Assembly: GCA_022495995.1 (NCBI GenBank)
Contig: JAFEMH010000078.1
Span: forward strand, 992,001-1,056,000
DNA: 64,000 bases
Origin: Adenophora triphylla var. japonica
Lineage: Eukaryota > Streptophyta > Magnoliopsida > Asterales > Campanulaceae
Direction: 5' to 3'
The stretch's first letter is position 1, and each line of letters opens with the position of its first letter. Positions 22,058 through 31,700 of this stretch are shown here, piece by piece. The notes below the pieces were generated by a model. The model did not search any database. It was not told the origin of the DNA and saw nothing but the letters and a program-made list of their open reading frames with translations. Position numbers and translations under genes: made by a program.

Positions 22058-23371
22058 ATGCCTAGACAAAGAAATGCTCCCGTCCCGGAACCGGTTGTTG
22101 AATATGATGAAACAAAGTTTGTGGGTGGTAAAGCGAAGTTATTTTTCGATAGATATGCAAACAAAGGGTTTTCTGTGGAAAATGAATTTAAGCCCGATGA
22201 ACTTGGGTTGGATGATATTTTTGCAAGGTATGGTTGGGGTAATTTAGCGAGCCGTCCAACTAATAGAGGTTCGGCAGTGTTGGTTAGGGAATTTTATGCA
22301 AACGCATATGAGGCTGGGCAAAGTAGGAAGTGTGCTTGGGTGAGAGGCAAGAATGTATATTATAATGATGAGGATATCAATAGCTATTATGGGATGGAGT
22401 CGCCTGGGTTTGAGAACAGTGCTTGTGATTATTACTCTAGTGCAAAGATCATGGAACTAAATGTGGCGGGGAACCTTGACAGGTTGGCGCCTTATTTTGT
22501 TGATATTGATTTGGCATTATTGAGAAATGGTAATGTGAAGAAGGCAAGAGATATGGACTTGAGGATGCGTGCTTTGCACAGATTTATTTGTGAGCGTATC
22601 ATGCCTACTTCGCATTACAATGATGTGCATTGGAGGAGAGCACTGTTGATGACCGTGGTGTTGTCCGATCAACGTTTCAATACGGGACTGGCAATGTCAA
22701 AGGAGATTGTGAACACAATTAAGACGATAGGGCGGTGCAACTTTAATTTTCCGCTATTGATATCTGGATTGATAGAGAAGAAAGGAGTGAATTTTACTCG
22801 TCTGCGTATTGTAAGGGATATTGGGTCAACAGGGACGACGGTGAGTAAGAGGTCCCTTACTATAAAGGGGCATGCCCAGTTGCAGCATGGAGAAGATTCA
22901 TCTAGAGGAGTGAGAGGGAGTGAAGAAGATGAGGATATGGAGGAACAGCAGTTTACTCCAACTGAGGCGGCCTATTATGTAGCGGGCCATGTGGATGCAT
23001 TGTCAGAGGAGATTGGTCAGCTTCGGGGACAGTATGGTATGATGGATCAGCGGTTAGCAGTAATGGAGGAGAATCAGAGGCAGCTGCAGTCATTGGTTAC
23101 TGAGGACTTTTACGCTGCGAGTATGTGGAGGCAGCGTATGGAGGACGCACAGACGGAGATGTTTCAGGAGATGAGGGACAGACTTCCTCCACCTCCGCCG
23201 CCTCAGCATATTCCATATCAGCCGCCTCTATATCGTGATCCTGAGCAGTTGAGAGGATGGTCTTCTTGGCAAGCGCATGAGCAACATCAGCAACAGCAGC
23301 AGCATCAGCATTACAGCACGGGATCGAGCGGTAGTGGCTCGGTTGGTCCGTGGGATCAATTTTGGAGATGA
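22058..23371 (+). CDS. Athila-1 ORF3, putative plant transposon protein
   Basis: An intact frame of 437 codons starting at ATG 22058 (MPRQRNAPVPEPV). The frame is open further upstream, but this is the first ATG and follows a leader-like stretch. The N-terminal 250 residues contain FFDRYANKGF, LVREFYANAY, VRGKNVYYNDEDIN and LHRFICERIMPTSHYN, the pattern of the plant family annotated as 'putative plant transposon protein' (Pfam Transposase_32 by recollection). The C-terminal part has an acidic patch, a region likely to form a coiled coil (DALSEEIGQLRGQYG) and a Pro/Gln/His-rich tail. There is no signal peptide or membrane segment, so it is not an envelope protein. Athila-2 has a homologue at 58714-60002. 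Its function is unknown. Confidence 0.75.
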   Translation: MPRQRNAPVPEPVVEYDETKFVGGKAKLFFDRYANKGFSVENEFKPDELGLDDIFARYGWGNLASRPTNRGSAVLVREFYANAYEAGQSRKCAWVRGKNVYYNDEDINSYYGMESPGFENSACDYYSSAKIMELNVAGNLDRLAPYFVDIDLALLRNGNVKKARDMDLRMRALHRFICERIMPTSHYNDVHWRRALLMTVVLSDQRFNTGLAMSKEIVNTIKTIGRCNFNFPLLISGLIEKKGVNFTRLRIVRDIGSTGTTVSKRSLTIKGHAQLQHGEDSSRGVRGSEEDEDMEEQQFTPTEAAYYVAGHVDALSEEIGQLRGQYGMMDQRLAVMEENQRQLQSLVTEDFYAASMWRQRMEDAQTEMFQEMRDRLPPPPPPQHIPYQPPLYRDPEQLRGWSSWQAHEQHQQQQQHQHYSTGSSGSGSVGPWDQFWR

Positions 23372-24684
23372 TTTTTGGTTGGAGGTACCCCTATTCCTTA
23401 CTTTATTTTGTTGCATTAGGGACAATGCATGATTTAAGTTTGGGGGTGTGGGGTACTTGCTTGTCTGTTTGTTGATTCACCATATTAGTTAGGATTTACT
23501 GCTTTGGTAGTTAGGATTTTAATTTAAAAATTGAAAAAAAAAAGAAGTAAAAAAAAAAAAAAAAAGAAAAAAAATTGAAAAATTTTCTTGAAAAAATAGT
23601 TAGCTATGTCTTTAACATTCTTGGTGTTCCCCATAATTGCATGTGAATGGTTGTGACCTCTAAGAAGGATAATTTGGGTGTGAATATGTATATGCAAGTT
23701 GGTATATTTTTTAATTGTGGTACATTACTTAAGAGTTATAATTGTGTCCTAAATCTCTTAGTTGCAGTTTTGTGTACTCGTGGAAATATTTTCTTTGTTT
23801 ATAATTTTGATCCATTTTTTATAAAGTTTATAGTACACCATTATCTTTTAAGTTAATGAGTTTGTTTATCAATTAGCAACATTAGGCAAGTCATAAGATG
23901 AGTATTCCCTTGATGTGAATAGAATTTGACCCCCCTTGTTATTTTGAAAAAAAAAAGAAAAAAAGAAAAAAGAAAAAAAAAAAGAGGGGAATGAGAGCAA
24001 TGGCAATGCAACTTCTACTCGGTGAAACCTCCAGACGCGTAGATTAATTGGTTAGGGATTATTCTAGCTTAACCAGATTTCTGGGTATGCAGTAGCGTTA
24101 TGGAGGAAGAGCTTTACCGCCGTGATGGTCCGTACCAAGCTCGATACCGAAGTGGCTAACTCTCAAAACCTTTAAATAAATCTTTACCTAGTATTAGGGG
24201 CATGGAGTTCGCTGCTACAGTGTTCCCTACTTGAACGGTAGAAGATTTTAAAATGTGCTTAAAGAATCAAGTTTGGGGGGGTGTAAGCGGTTCATGGGAT
24301 ATTCATGCTTTGTGTTTTAAAAAAGTGTTGTTGTTTGATAAATAGAGTCAATGAAATAAAAGATGGTTGGTGTACTTAGATTTATAAAGATGGATCTTGG
24401 TTGTGAGTAAAGAGAAAGATGATAATGCATAAAGAGATTTATGGTGTAATTATAATGGTTAAGTAAGATACTACAAATTAATGGGAAATATATTGATACT
24501 TGCATAGTGGAAAGTTTTATCCTGCGGTTGATTGTAATGTGTGATTTGTGCAATTGTGGAACATGCAAGAATGGAGGGACATAGGTGATTATTTGGTAGA
24601 GTAGTTTGTTTTTAGTTTTGTATTGTTTATAGTTTATTTTGGTGTTTGCTCGAGGACTAGCAAATGTTTAAGTTTGGGGGTATT
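23372..24684 (+). other. Athila-1 3' noncoding region
   Basis: No gene. It contains polypurine-like motifs at 23436-23448, 24269-24283 and 24670-24680, A-rich runs near 23530-23580 and 23945-23985, and a moderately GC-rich block at 24000-24240 with no frame. The last polypurine motif sits just before the 3' LTR and is the likely plus-strand primer. Confidence 0.65.
24670..24684 (+). other. Athila-1 polypurine tract
   Basis: aagtttgggggtatt runs directly into the 3' LTR start TGATGAG. This is where plus-strand DNA synthesis would start. Near copies occur at 20962, 23436 and 24269. Confidence 0.8.
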
Positions 24685-26087
24685 TGATGAGTGAGTTTTA
24701 TACTCATCCATTGACTACTTTATGGACTTATTATTTGCTTAATCCTTGAGTTTTGTGTGTTTTAATAGTTGTTTTAGTGTTTTTCTGTTTCAGTGGTTCA
24801 AGTTAAGAATTTAGAAAATTGGAAGCATTTCGTGAATTAATCGAGGATCAAAAAGGCGATGTTGCAAATTTGGGACGGACTGAATTTGAATGGGTATTTT
24901 AATAACCAAGGCATGGGCCATGTAAATGGAGTGGAGTGGCCGGCCAAATGAAGAGAGAAGGCTGAGCAATCAGTTGGGCCAAGGAAGCTGCAGTTGGGCC
25001 AAAGGAGGAAGTGGGCTGAAGAAAAAAGGAAAGAAAATGGTGTAATCTGTCTGTCTGTATGGGCGGTCGCGCAGGGATGTGTGGGCGGCCGCGCAGGAAG
25101 AAGTGTTTTGAAGCCAAATGTTTCTGTCGACTTGGGCGACCGCTCAAGGGGGACGTGGGCGACCGCCCACGAGGCGAATTGCGGACGGTTCCAGGCCGGA
25201 TTGGAACAGACGTGAGTTATTGGGGCTTATTAATTGTGACTTTTCATGTGGAATTTAAGGGTTTTAACAGCAGCTGGGAGTTTATTATTGGGAGAGGACA
25301 ATTTACTATTTAGTTATTATTATTGTTTAGAGAATTTTATGAATTTTTCTCCATAGTTTCTTCTTCTTCAATTTCTTGGGTGTTCTTCATGTTTATGGAT
25401 AACTAATTTTCTTAGTTCTTGGAATTGGAGGTAACACTTTATGTTTTGAGTTTTATTTTTCATCTTTATCTTTGTATTACTTGGGATTATCAAGTTGCTT
25501 TTCAATGGAATTTTAGAACCTTTATCTTGATCACATAATTGTTCTTGAATAATTTAGAATCTCAATTGTGAAACGCCAAATTTACAATTGAAATTAGTCT
25601 TGGCTTGATTTTCACAATTTGTTGAATCCCCGCCAAAAGATTCATACGAATTGTGGTTTCTTTTGTGTTCTTAAGTTCTAATTGGGTTTCTAATTAATCT
25701 ATGAACGGGCCAAGGGAATAGATTAATTGGAAACACTTGATTGCAAATCACCCGCCGAAGTGTCCCAATCATATTTTTGTAAGAACAAAACCCCAAGTAT
25801 ACTTTGATTGATGAATTGTGAAACTTGAGCATAATTTGTGAAGCCAATTCCGGGAATTTTCTCCTTATTATTGAAATCTCTTTTATAATCAATTTTACTT
25901 AATTTTTGCAAAAGCATTAGTCTTAAAAATCAACAAATCCTTCACTTTACAAGTTTTTCTGTCATAGCAGTAATTTTATACACTTTAAACTTCGTGTCTC
26001 GGTGGTTCGACCCGACTTACCCTATCTACAAATCAACTGTAGATAGTTTGAGTTGGAAATTTTCTTTTGAAGTTTCGACGCCCGTCA
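24685..26087 (+). repeat. Athila-1 3' LTR
   Basis: 1403 bp from TGATGAGTGAG to CGCCCGTCA, followed by the duplication acagc (26088-26092). Apart from the GC-rich part (25050-25210) it matches the 5' LTR almost base for base. Confidence 0.93.
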
Positions 26088-27475
26088 ACAGCCCCGGGTG
26101 AGGGTCCTATAGGGCACGCGGATCCCACCGACCGAGAGAGAAGAACGCTCCTAGAGGTCTAGTGGGTCATAGGAGCTTTTAACGCACGCGCGATGCGGAT
26201 TATAGTCAAGGCAATGCCAGGAAAATCTCGTCTTTCAGCCTTAACAAAATTTTGGCAGAGTTTCGCTTGCGCGATTGACGTTTTGACTTTTGACATTTGT
26301 CCAAGAAGATAATAGGCATGGGTCGGACGGTAAAAGCCGAATGACACGGTGTCACATTGAACTTTGTTGCATACGTTGCGTGAGTCAAAGTCAAAGTCAA
26401 TGCCGGGTCAAGATCTTGCCAATTTTTCCTTGACGAAATTTTGGCAGAGCTTCGCTTGCGCGAAAGATCTTTTGATTTTTTTGCACGGACTCGGGCTTGA
26501 CTCTTACGTATACCGTGCGGGTCAAAGTCAATGCCGGAGTCAAGATTCTGCCAATTTTCCTTGGCGGAATTTCGGCAAATATTGACTTTCGTCATGGGCT
26601 AAGGTTTGACCTTTGCGGGGGTATGCAATTAGGCTATATGACACGGTCTAAACCAAAAACCAACCAAAAGTCACGTTTTTAAAGTGTGTGACACGGACTG
26701 TGCATTGGTCGACACTGGCTGCCATGGGGAGTTTGGTATGATTCCGTGCGCGCCCGGGAGCATCGTAATGCTGTCCGTATCTGCAGCTGAACAACCACCC
26801 CGGGTTAAAAGGACGTGCGTGCAAAGTGTACAGGATATAAAGGTGCGCGTAGTGTGCGGCCTCCTAAAAATGTTCCTTTTTAAGTTAAAACAGAGATTTT
26901 CAGAAATGTGTTTTAAAAGGTATGATTTTCGGAACGGGGGAAAATGCAGCAGTTAAGCACGTAAATTTTCTGGAGCCCGGTCAGCCTTGGAACTGAATAG
27001 CCCCAGGCTGCCTAAGCTGCCAGATTAGCCTCAGATTGTGTCCTGGTGGAATTGCCTAAAGAAGCCGCCCGGCTAGGATCTGAGAAGATCAAGCCGTACG
27101 GCTGGATCAAGCAATTTTCCAGGTTCCAAAATTTTTTCATTTCCAGGTTGTTCCCCGAACACTTTGGCACCTTTTCAGCTTCAGAATGCTCCCTGTTTAG
27201 TATTCAGAATGTGCACAATCCCAAAAACCAAGATGCATGCAAAAAACAAGAGAAGAAAAGCAAGCACGAAAATTGGATCCGCGACGGAAGGCTAACCCAC
27301 TCAAAAGCTTTTTTCTTTTTTCTTTTTTTAAAAGGATACCGGTACGTGGCATTGTTAGACCATATTTTATCTCAGACTCGGGTGAGGAGGCGATAACGGG
27401 AAGTTTAATGGTTTCCACCTATATATCAAGTATCATCATTTTTTTTATTAAAAATAAAAGCTTTTTTTTTTGTTA
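26088..27475 (-). other. Tat element leader, LTR-proximal part
   Basis: Noncoding 5' leader of the Tat element resuming after Athila-1. It holds three imperfect repeats of about 130-190 bp around 26200, 26390 and 26520 with the words gtcaaagtcaatgccgg and ttttggcagagcttcgcttg. The remainder to 27475 shows no frame I trust. Confidence 0.6.
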
Positions 27476-27493
27476 TCCCCAGCGGAGTCGCCA
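27476..27493 (-). other. Tat element primer-binding site
   Basis: On the minus strand this reads tggcgactccgctgggga, the primer site typical of Tat/Ogre elements and complementary to a tRNA-Arg 3' end as reported for that lineage. It lies 3 bases from the LTR edge (27497) and fixes the orientation of the whole element. Confidence 0.82.
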
Positions 27494-27496
27494 AAC

Positions 27497-28010
27497 TGTG
27501 AATGTGGTGCCCAAGATTGCGGCATTTTATGTGTTTAACCACTTTCTTGTGTAAGGGGTCACCGCCTCACATCGGTTTGAAGACATCCGGTTTAAATTGA
27601 AAAACGGAGTCGCCACGCCATTTTGATTTCCTCAAAACTTTGAAAAAAAGGATTAGGGTCCGGAGGTTAAGTTACCCCTTGGAAAGAACGTTTGACATTC
27701 ACCCAAGGAGCCTTGCCGAAGCAAGTCTTTCAAGATCCAACTTTCGTGCTTGCTTTGTGCTTTCGTGTGTGTGTGTGATTTGGAAAGGGAGGGAATGTTC
27801 CAAGTGATCTTTCGGACGTATAAACCATGAGTTGGTTATCGCTCGGGATTCCTTGAATTTTGATATGTTCAGGACTTTGATCCCGTGATCATCTTGGACT
27901 TACGATCATCACTAAGTGACCTTTGGTCATATGTGATCGAAATAGGGATGCCTCTTTTTATAGTCCAAGAATGAGACTCTTTAGAAAGGAAGGATCTTTA
28001 CCCATCAATC
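27497..28010 (-). repeat. Tat element 5' LTR (outer end uncertain)
   Basis: On the minus strand the LTR ends in ccacattcaca next to the primer site. It contains the shared block gagtcgccacgcc ... gggtccgg (plus strand, 27609-27670) also present in the solo LTR and in the LTR at 46187. A TATA-like box is at 27955-27962 on the minus strand. The U3 end cannot be placed; the gene relic from 28011 may have replaced part of it. Confidence 0.6.
27955..27962 (-). promoter_or_regulatory. TATA-like box of the Tat LTR
   Basis: Minus-strand tataaaaa within gactataaaaagagg, about 460 bases upstream of the LTR end, directing transcription into the leader and gag. Position and sequence fit an LTR promoter. 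Confidence 0.5.
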
Positions 28011-28770
28011 CTACATCTTGAGCTCGTACTCCGCCAGCTGCTCTAAAATGTCAGTGTTAGGCCCTTGTCCCTGAGGCACGGCACTGGTAGATGATGAGTG
28101 GTACTCCGAGGCTGATGATGTAGAGGCCGTACTCCCAACGTGCCTCCTCTTACGCTCGGGCTCCTGCGCATTCCCCGCAGCCCTTGACGCACAAGCCAGC
28201 TTCCTCTAGAGGGACCGAGCTAGATTCTTCCAACCCCTGTTCTGCCGTACCAAACTGTCATAGGTGCGAGCAGGGACCTGCGAGAAAGAAAATAAAAGCT
28301 CAAAAAATCCCAGAAAAATTCAAAATCGCAGAAAATAAAGAAAAGCCGAAAAGAAAAGGGACCTAGAGTTACTTACAGTGCTGTCAGCTGGCAAAGTATA
28401 CTCGGCCTCCCTCGTGTCTGGAATAGGCACCATCAGCCTCCTGGTACCCCGTTCACCACATAAGAAAGGTGAGCCAGAGGCATAGGTAGATCGGTCGGCT
28501 CTGCTTCCCCGTACCCCTAGGCAGCAGCTATTTTCACCAACCTCTGGGGCATCGTCAAATGCCCCTCCACGAAGGTGGCATACGGGGTAGCGAGATCAAA
28601 ATACTCCTCAGCTGCTAGACCAACCTTGTACCTATCCATCTCATCCACCGACTAATGCCTAGGCTGCAGCATGAACGGAGGAGGGTTATGAGGGGTAATC
28701 GCGCCCAAAGGAGGGACATGACCGTGCTGCCTGGAGAATCGGTTCCCCAAGTAAATAATATCACAGGTCA
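28011..28770 (-). pseudogene. Unrecognised two-exon gene relic
   Basis: Minus-strand coding-like sequence. Exon 1 (about 28770-28377) includes RYKVGLAAEEYFDLATPY and VEGHLTMPQRL, then after a phase change MVPIPDTREAEYTLPADST. A 99-bp A/T-rich intron (28376-28278) has gtaag at its 5' end and ctcgcag at its 3' end. Exon 2 continues in phase with VPARTYDSLVRQNRGW, is Ser/Thr-rich, and ends EQLAEYELKM at a stop (28011-28013). At least three stops and one frameshift break it. I do not recognise the family; a plant-mobile-domain or retroelement accessory protein is possible. It sits between the Tat LTR and the satellite array. Confidence 0.5.
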
Positions 28771-31700
28771 AACCTGTTTGGATTGGTTGAAAAAAGGAGG
28801 GTATTTAGCTACTAGTGCCCGGGAGCCCAAAAATGCGTGTGCTACCCCCTTTGGGGAATCAGGAAATTTCGTAAATGGTGCTTTTCACCATGAAAACGAC
28901 CTCCGTTTGAGCCAAATTTTTGGTGGGCGGATACTTTCAAATATAATATAAGATTGGTTGAAAAAAGGAGGGTATTTGGCTACTAGTTACTGGGAGCCCA
29001 AAAATGCGTGTACTACCCCCTTTGGGAAATCGGGAAATTTCGTAAATGGTGATTTTCACCATGAAAACGACCTCCGTTTGAGCCAAATTTTTGGTGGGCT
29101 GATCCTTTCAAATGTTCTATTGGATTGATTGAAAAAAGGAGGGTATTTGGCTGCTAGTGCCCGCGAGCCCAAAAATGCGTGTACCCCTTTAGGGAATCTG
29201 GAAATTCCGTAAATGGTGATTTTCACCATGAAAACGACCTCCGTTTGAGCCAAATTTTTGGTGGGCAGATCATTTCAAATTTTCTATTGGATTGGTTGAA
29301 AAAAGGAGGGTATTTGGCTACTAGTGCCCGGGAGCCCAAAAATGCGTGTACTACCCCCTCCTTTGGGGAATCGGGAAATTTCGTCAATGGTGATTTTCAC
29401 CATGAAAACGACCTCCGTTTGAGCCAAATTTTTGATGGGCTGATCCTTTCAAATGTTCTATTGGATTGGTTGAAAAAAGGAGGGTATTTGGCTACTAGTG
29501 CCCGAGAGCCCAAAAATGCGTGTACTACCCAATTTCGTAAATGGTCATTTTCATCATAAAAACGACCTCCGTTTGAGCCAGATTTTTAGTGGGCGAATCC
29601 TTTGGATTGGTTGAAAAAAGGAGGGTATTTGGCTACTAGTGCCCGGGAGCCCAAAAATGCGTGAGCTACCCCCTTTGGGAAATCGGGAAATTTCGTAAAT
29701 GGTGATTTTCACCATGAAAATGACCTGTGTTTGAGCCAATTTTTGTTGGGCGGATCCTTTCAAATTTTCTATTGGATTGGTTGAAAAAAGGATGGTATTT
29801 GGCTATTAGTGCCCGAGAGCCCAAAAATGCGTGTACCACCCCCTTTGGGAATCGGAAAATTTCGTAAATGGTGATTTTCACCATGAAAATGACCTCCGTT
29901 TGAGCCAAATTTTTGATGGGCGGATTCTTTCAAATGTTCTATTGGATTGGTTGAAAAAAGGATGGTATTTGGCTACTAGTGCCCGAGAGCCCAAAACGAC
30001 CTCCGTTTTAGGGAATCCGGAAATTTCATAAACGGTGATTTTCACCCTGAAAACGACCTCCGTTTGAGCCAAAATTTTGGTTAGCGGATCCTTTCAAATG
30101 TTCTATTGAATTGGTTGAAAAAAGGAGGGTATTTGACTACTAGTGCCCGAGAGCCCAAAAATGCGTGTATCACCCCCTATGGGGAATCGAGAAATTTCGT
30201 AAATGGTGATTTTAACCATGAAAACGACCTCCGTTTGAGCCAAATTTTTGGTGGGCGGATCCATTCAAATGTTCTACTGGATTGGTTGAAAAAAGGAGGG
30301 TATTTGGCTACTAGTGCCCGGGAGCCCAAAAATGCGTGTACCCCTTTGGCGAATCGGGAAATTTCGTAAATAGTCATTTTCACCATGAATACGACCTCCG
30401 TTTGAGCGAAATTTTTGGTGGGTTGATACTTTCAAATGTTCTATTGGATTGGTTGAAAAAAGGAGGGTATTTGGCTACTAGTGCCCGGGAGCCCAAAAAT
30501 GCGTGTACTCCCCCTTTGGCAAATCGGGAAATTTCGTAAATGGTGATTTTCACCATGAAAACGACCTCCGTTTGAGCCAAATTTTTGGTGGGCAGATCCT
30601 TTCAAATGTTCTATTGGATTGGTTGAAAAAAGGAGGGTATTTGGCTACTAGTGCCCGGGAGCGCAAAAATGCGTGTACTATTGGATTGGTTGAAAATGAC
30701 CTCCGATTGAGCCAAATTTTTGGTGGGATGATCCTTTCAAATGTTCTATTGGATTGGTTGAAAAAAAGGAGGGAATTTGGCTACTAGTGCCCGAGAGCCC
30801 AAAAATGTGTGTGCTACCCCGTTTGGGGAATCAAGAAATTTTGTAAATGGTGATTTTCACCATGAAAAAGACCTCCGTTTGAGCCAAATTTTTGGTGGGA
30901 GGATCATTTAAAATGTTCTATTGGAATGGTTGAAAAAAGGAGGGAATTTGGCTACTAGTGCTCGGGAGCCCATAAATGCGTGTACTACCCGCTTTGGGGA
31001 ATCGGGAAATTTCGTAAATGGTGATTTTCACCATAAAAATGACCTCCGTTTGAGCCAAATTTTTGATGGGCGGATCCTTTCAAATGTTCTGTTGGATTGG
31101 TTGAAAAAAGGAGGGTATTTGGATATTATTGCCTAGGAGCCCAAAAATGCGTGTACTACCCCTTTTGGCGAATCGGGAAATTTCGTAAATGGTGATTTTC
31201 ACCATGAAAACGACCTCCATTTGAGCCAAATTTTTGGTGGTAGGATCCTTTCAAATGATCTATTGTATTGGTTGAAAAAAAGAGGGTATTTGGCTACTAG
31301 TGCCCGGGAGCCCAAAAATGCGTGTACTACCTACCCCCTTTGGGGAATCGGGAAATTTAGTAAATGGTGATTTTCACCACGAAAACGACCTCCGTTTGAG
31401 CCAAATTTTTGGTGGGCGGATCCTTTCAAATGTTCTATTGTATTGGTTGAAAAAGGAGGATATTTGGCTACTAGTGCCCGGGAGCCCAAAAATGCGTGTA
31501 CTATACCCCCCTTTGGCGAATCGGGATATTTCAAAAATAGTGATTTTCAACATGAAAACGACCTCCGTTTGAGCCAAATTTTTGGTGGGCGGATCCTTTC
31601 AAATGGTCTATTGGATTGGTTGAAAAAAGGATGGTATTTGGCTACAAGTGCCCGGGAGCCAAAAAATGTGTGTACTACCCCCTTTGGGGAATCGGGAAAT

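Larger units (their letters stand above)
13936..26087 (+). mobile_element. Complete Athila-type Ty3 retrotransposon (Athila-1)
   Basis: 12,152 bp with two LTRs (13936-15334 and 24685-26087), a tRNA-Asp-type primer site, gag, protease, RT, RNase H and integrase, a third ORF, several polypurine-like motifs and the target duplication acagc. There is no chromodomain after integrase, and the protease reads D-L-G-A-S, both as expected for Athila. Gag and pol carry frameshifts around 16160, 16650 and 18345-18560 and a stop at 17557, so the copy cannot move by itself. The LTRs differ at about 20 sites by eye, pointing to a recent insertion. Confidence 0.93.
9446..28010 (-). mobile_element. Truncated Tat/Ogre-type retrotransposon (hosts Athila-1)
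   Basis: Reading on the minus strand from high to low coordinates: 5' LTR (27497 to about 28010), tRNA-Arg-type primer site (27476-27493), long leader (26088-27475 plus 13609-13935), gag (13608-11080), then RT and RNase H down to about 9446. Athila-1 split the leader at 13935/26088, leaving the duplication acagc. Protease, the end of RNase H, integrase on this strand and the 3' LTR are missing. Family assignment rests on the RT wording (RDLNKASPKDD, YVDDMI) and the primer site, which are typical of Tat/Ogre elements. Confidence 0.75.

Noticed and set aside
22058..23371. Envelope gene
   Set aside because: In env position, but I see no signal peptide, membrane segment or glycosylation-rich ectodomain; the protein resembles a plant transposon-associated family instead.
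26684..27554. Small plus-strand frames in the Tat leader
   Set aside because: On the strand opposite to the element, with no domain or conserved start; treated as noncoding leader.
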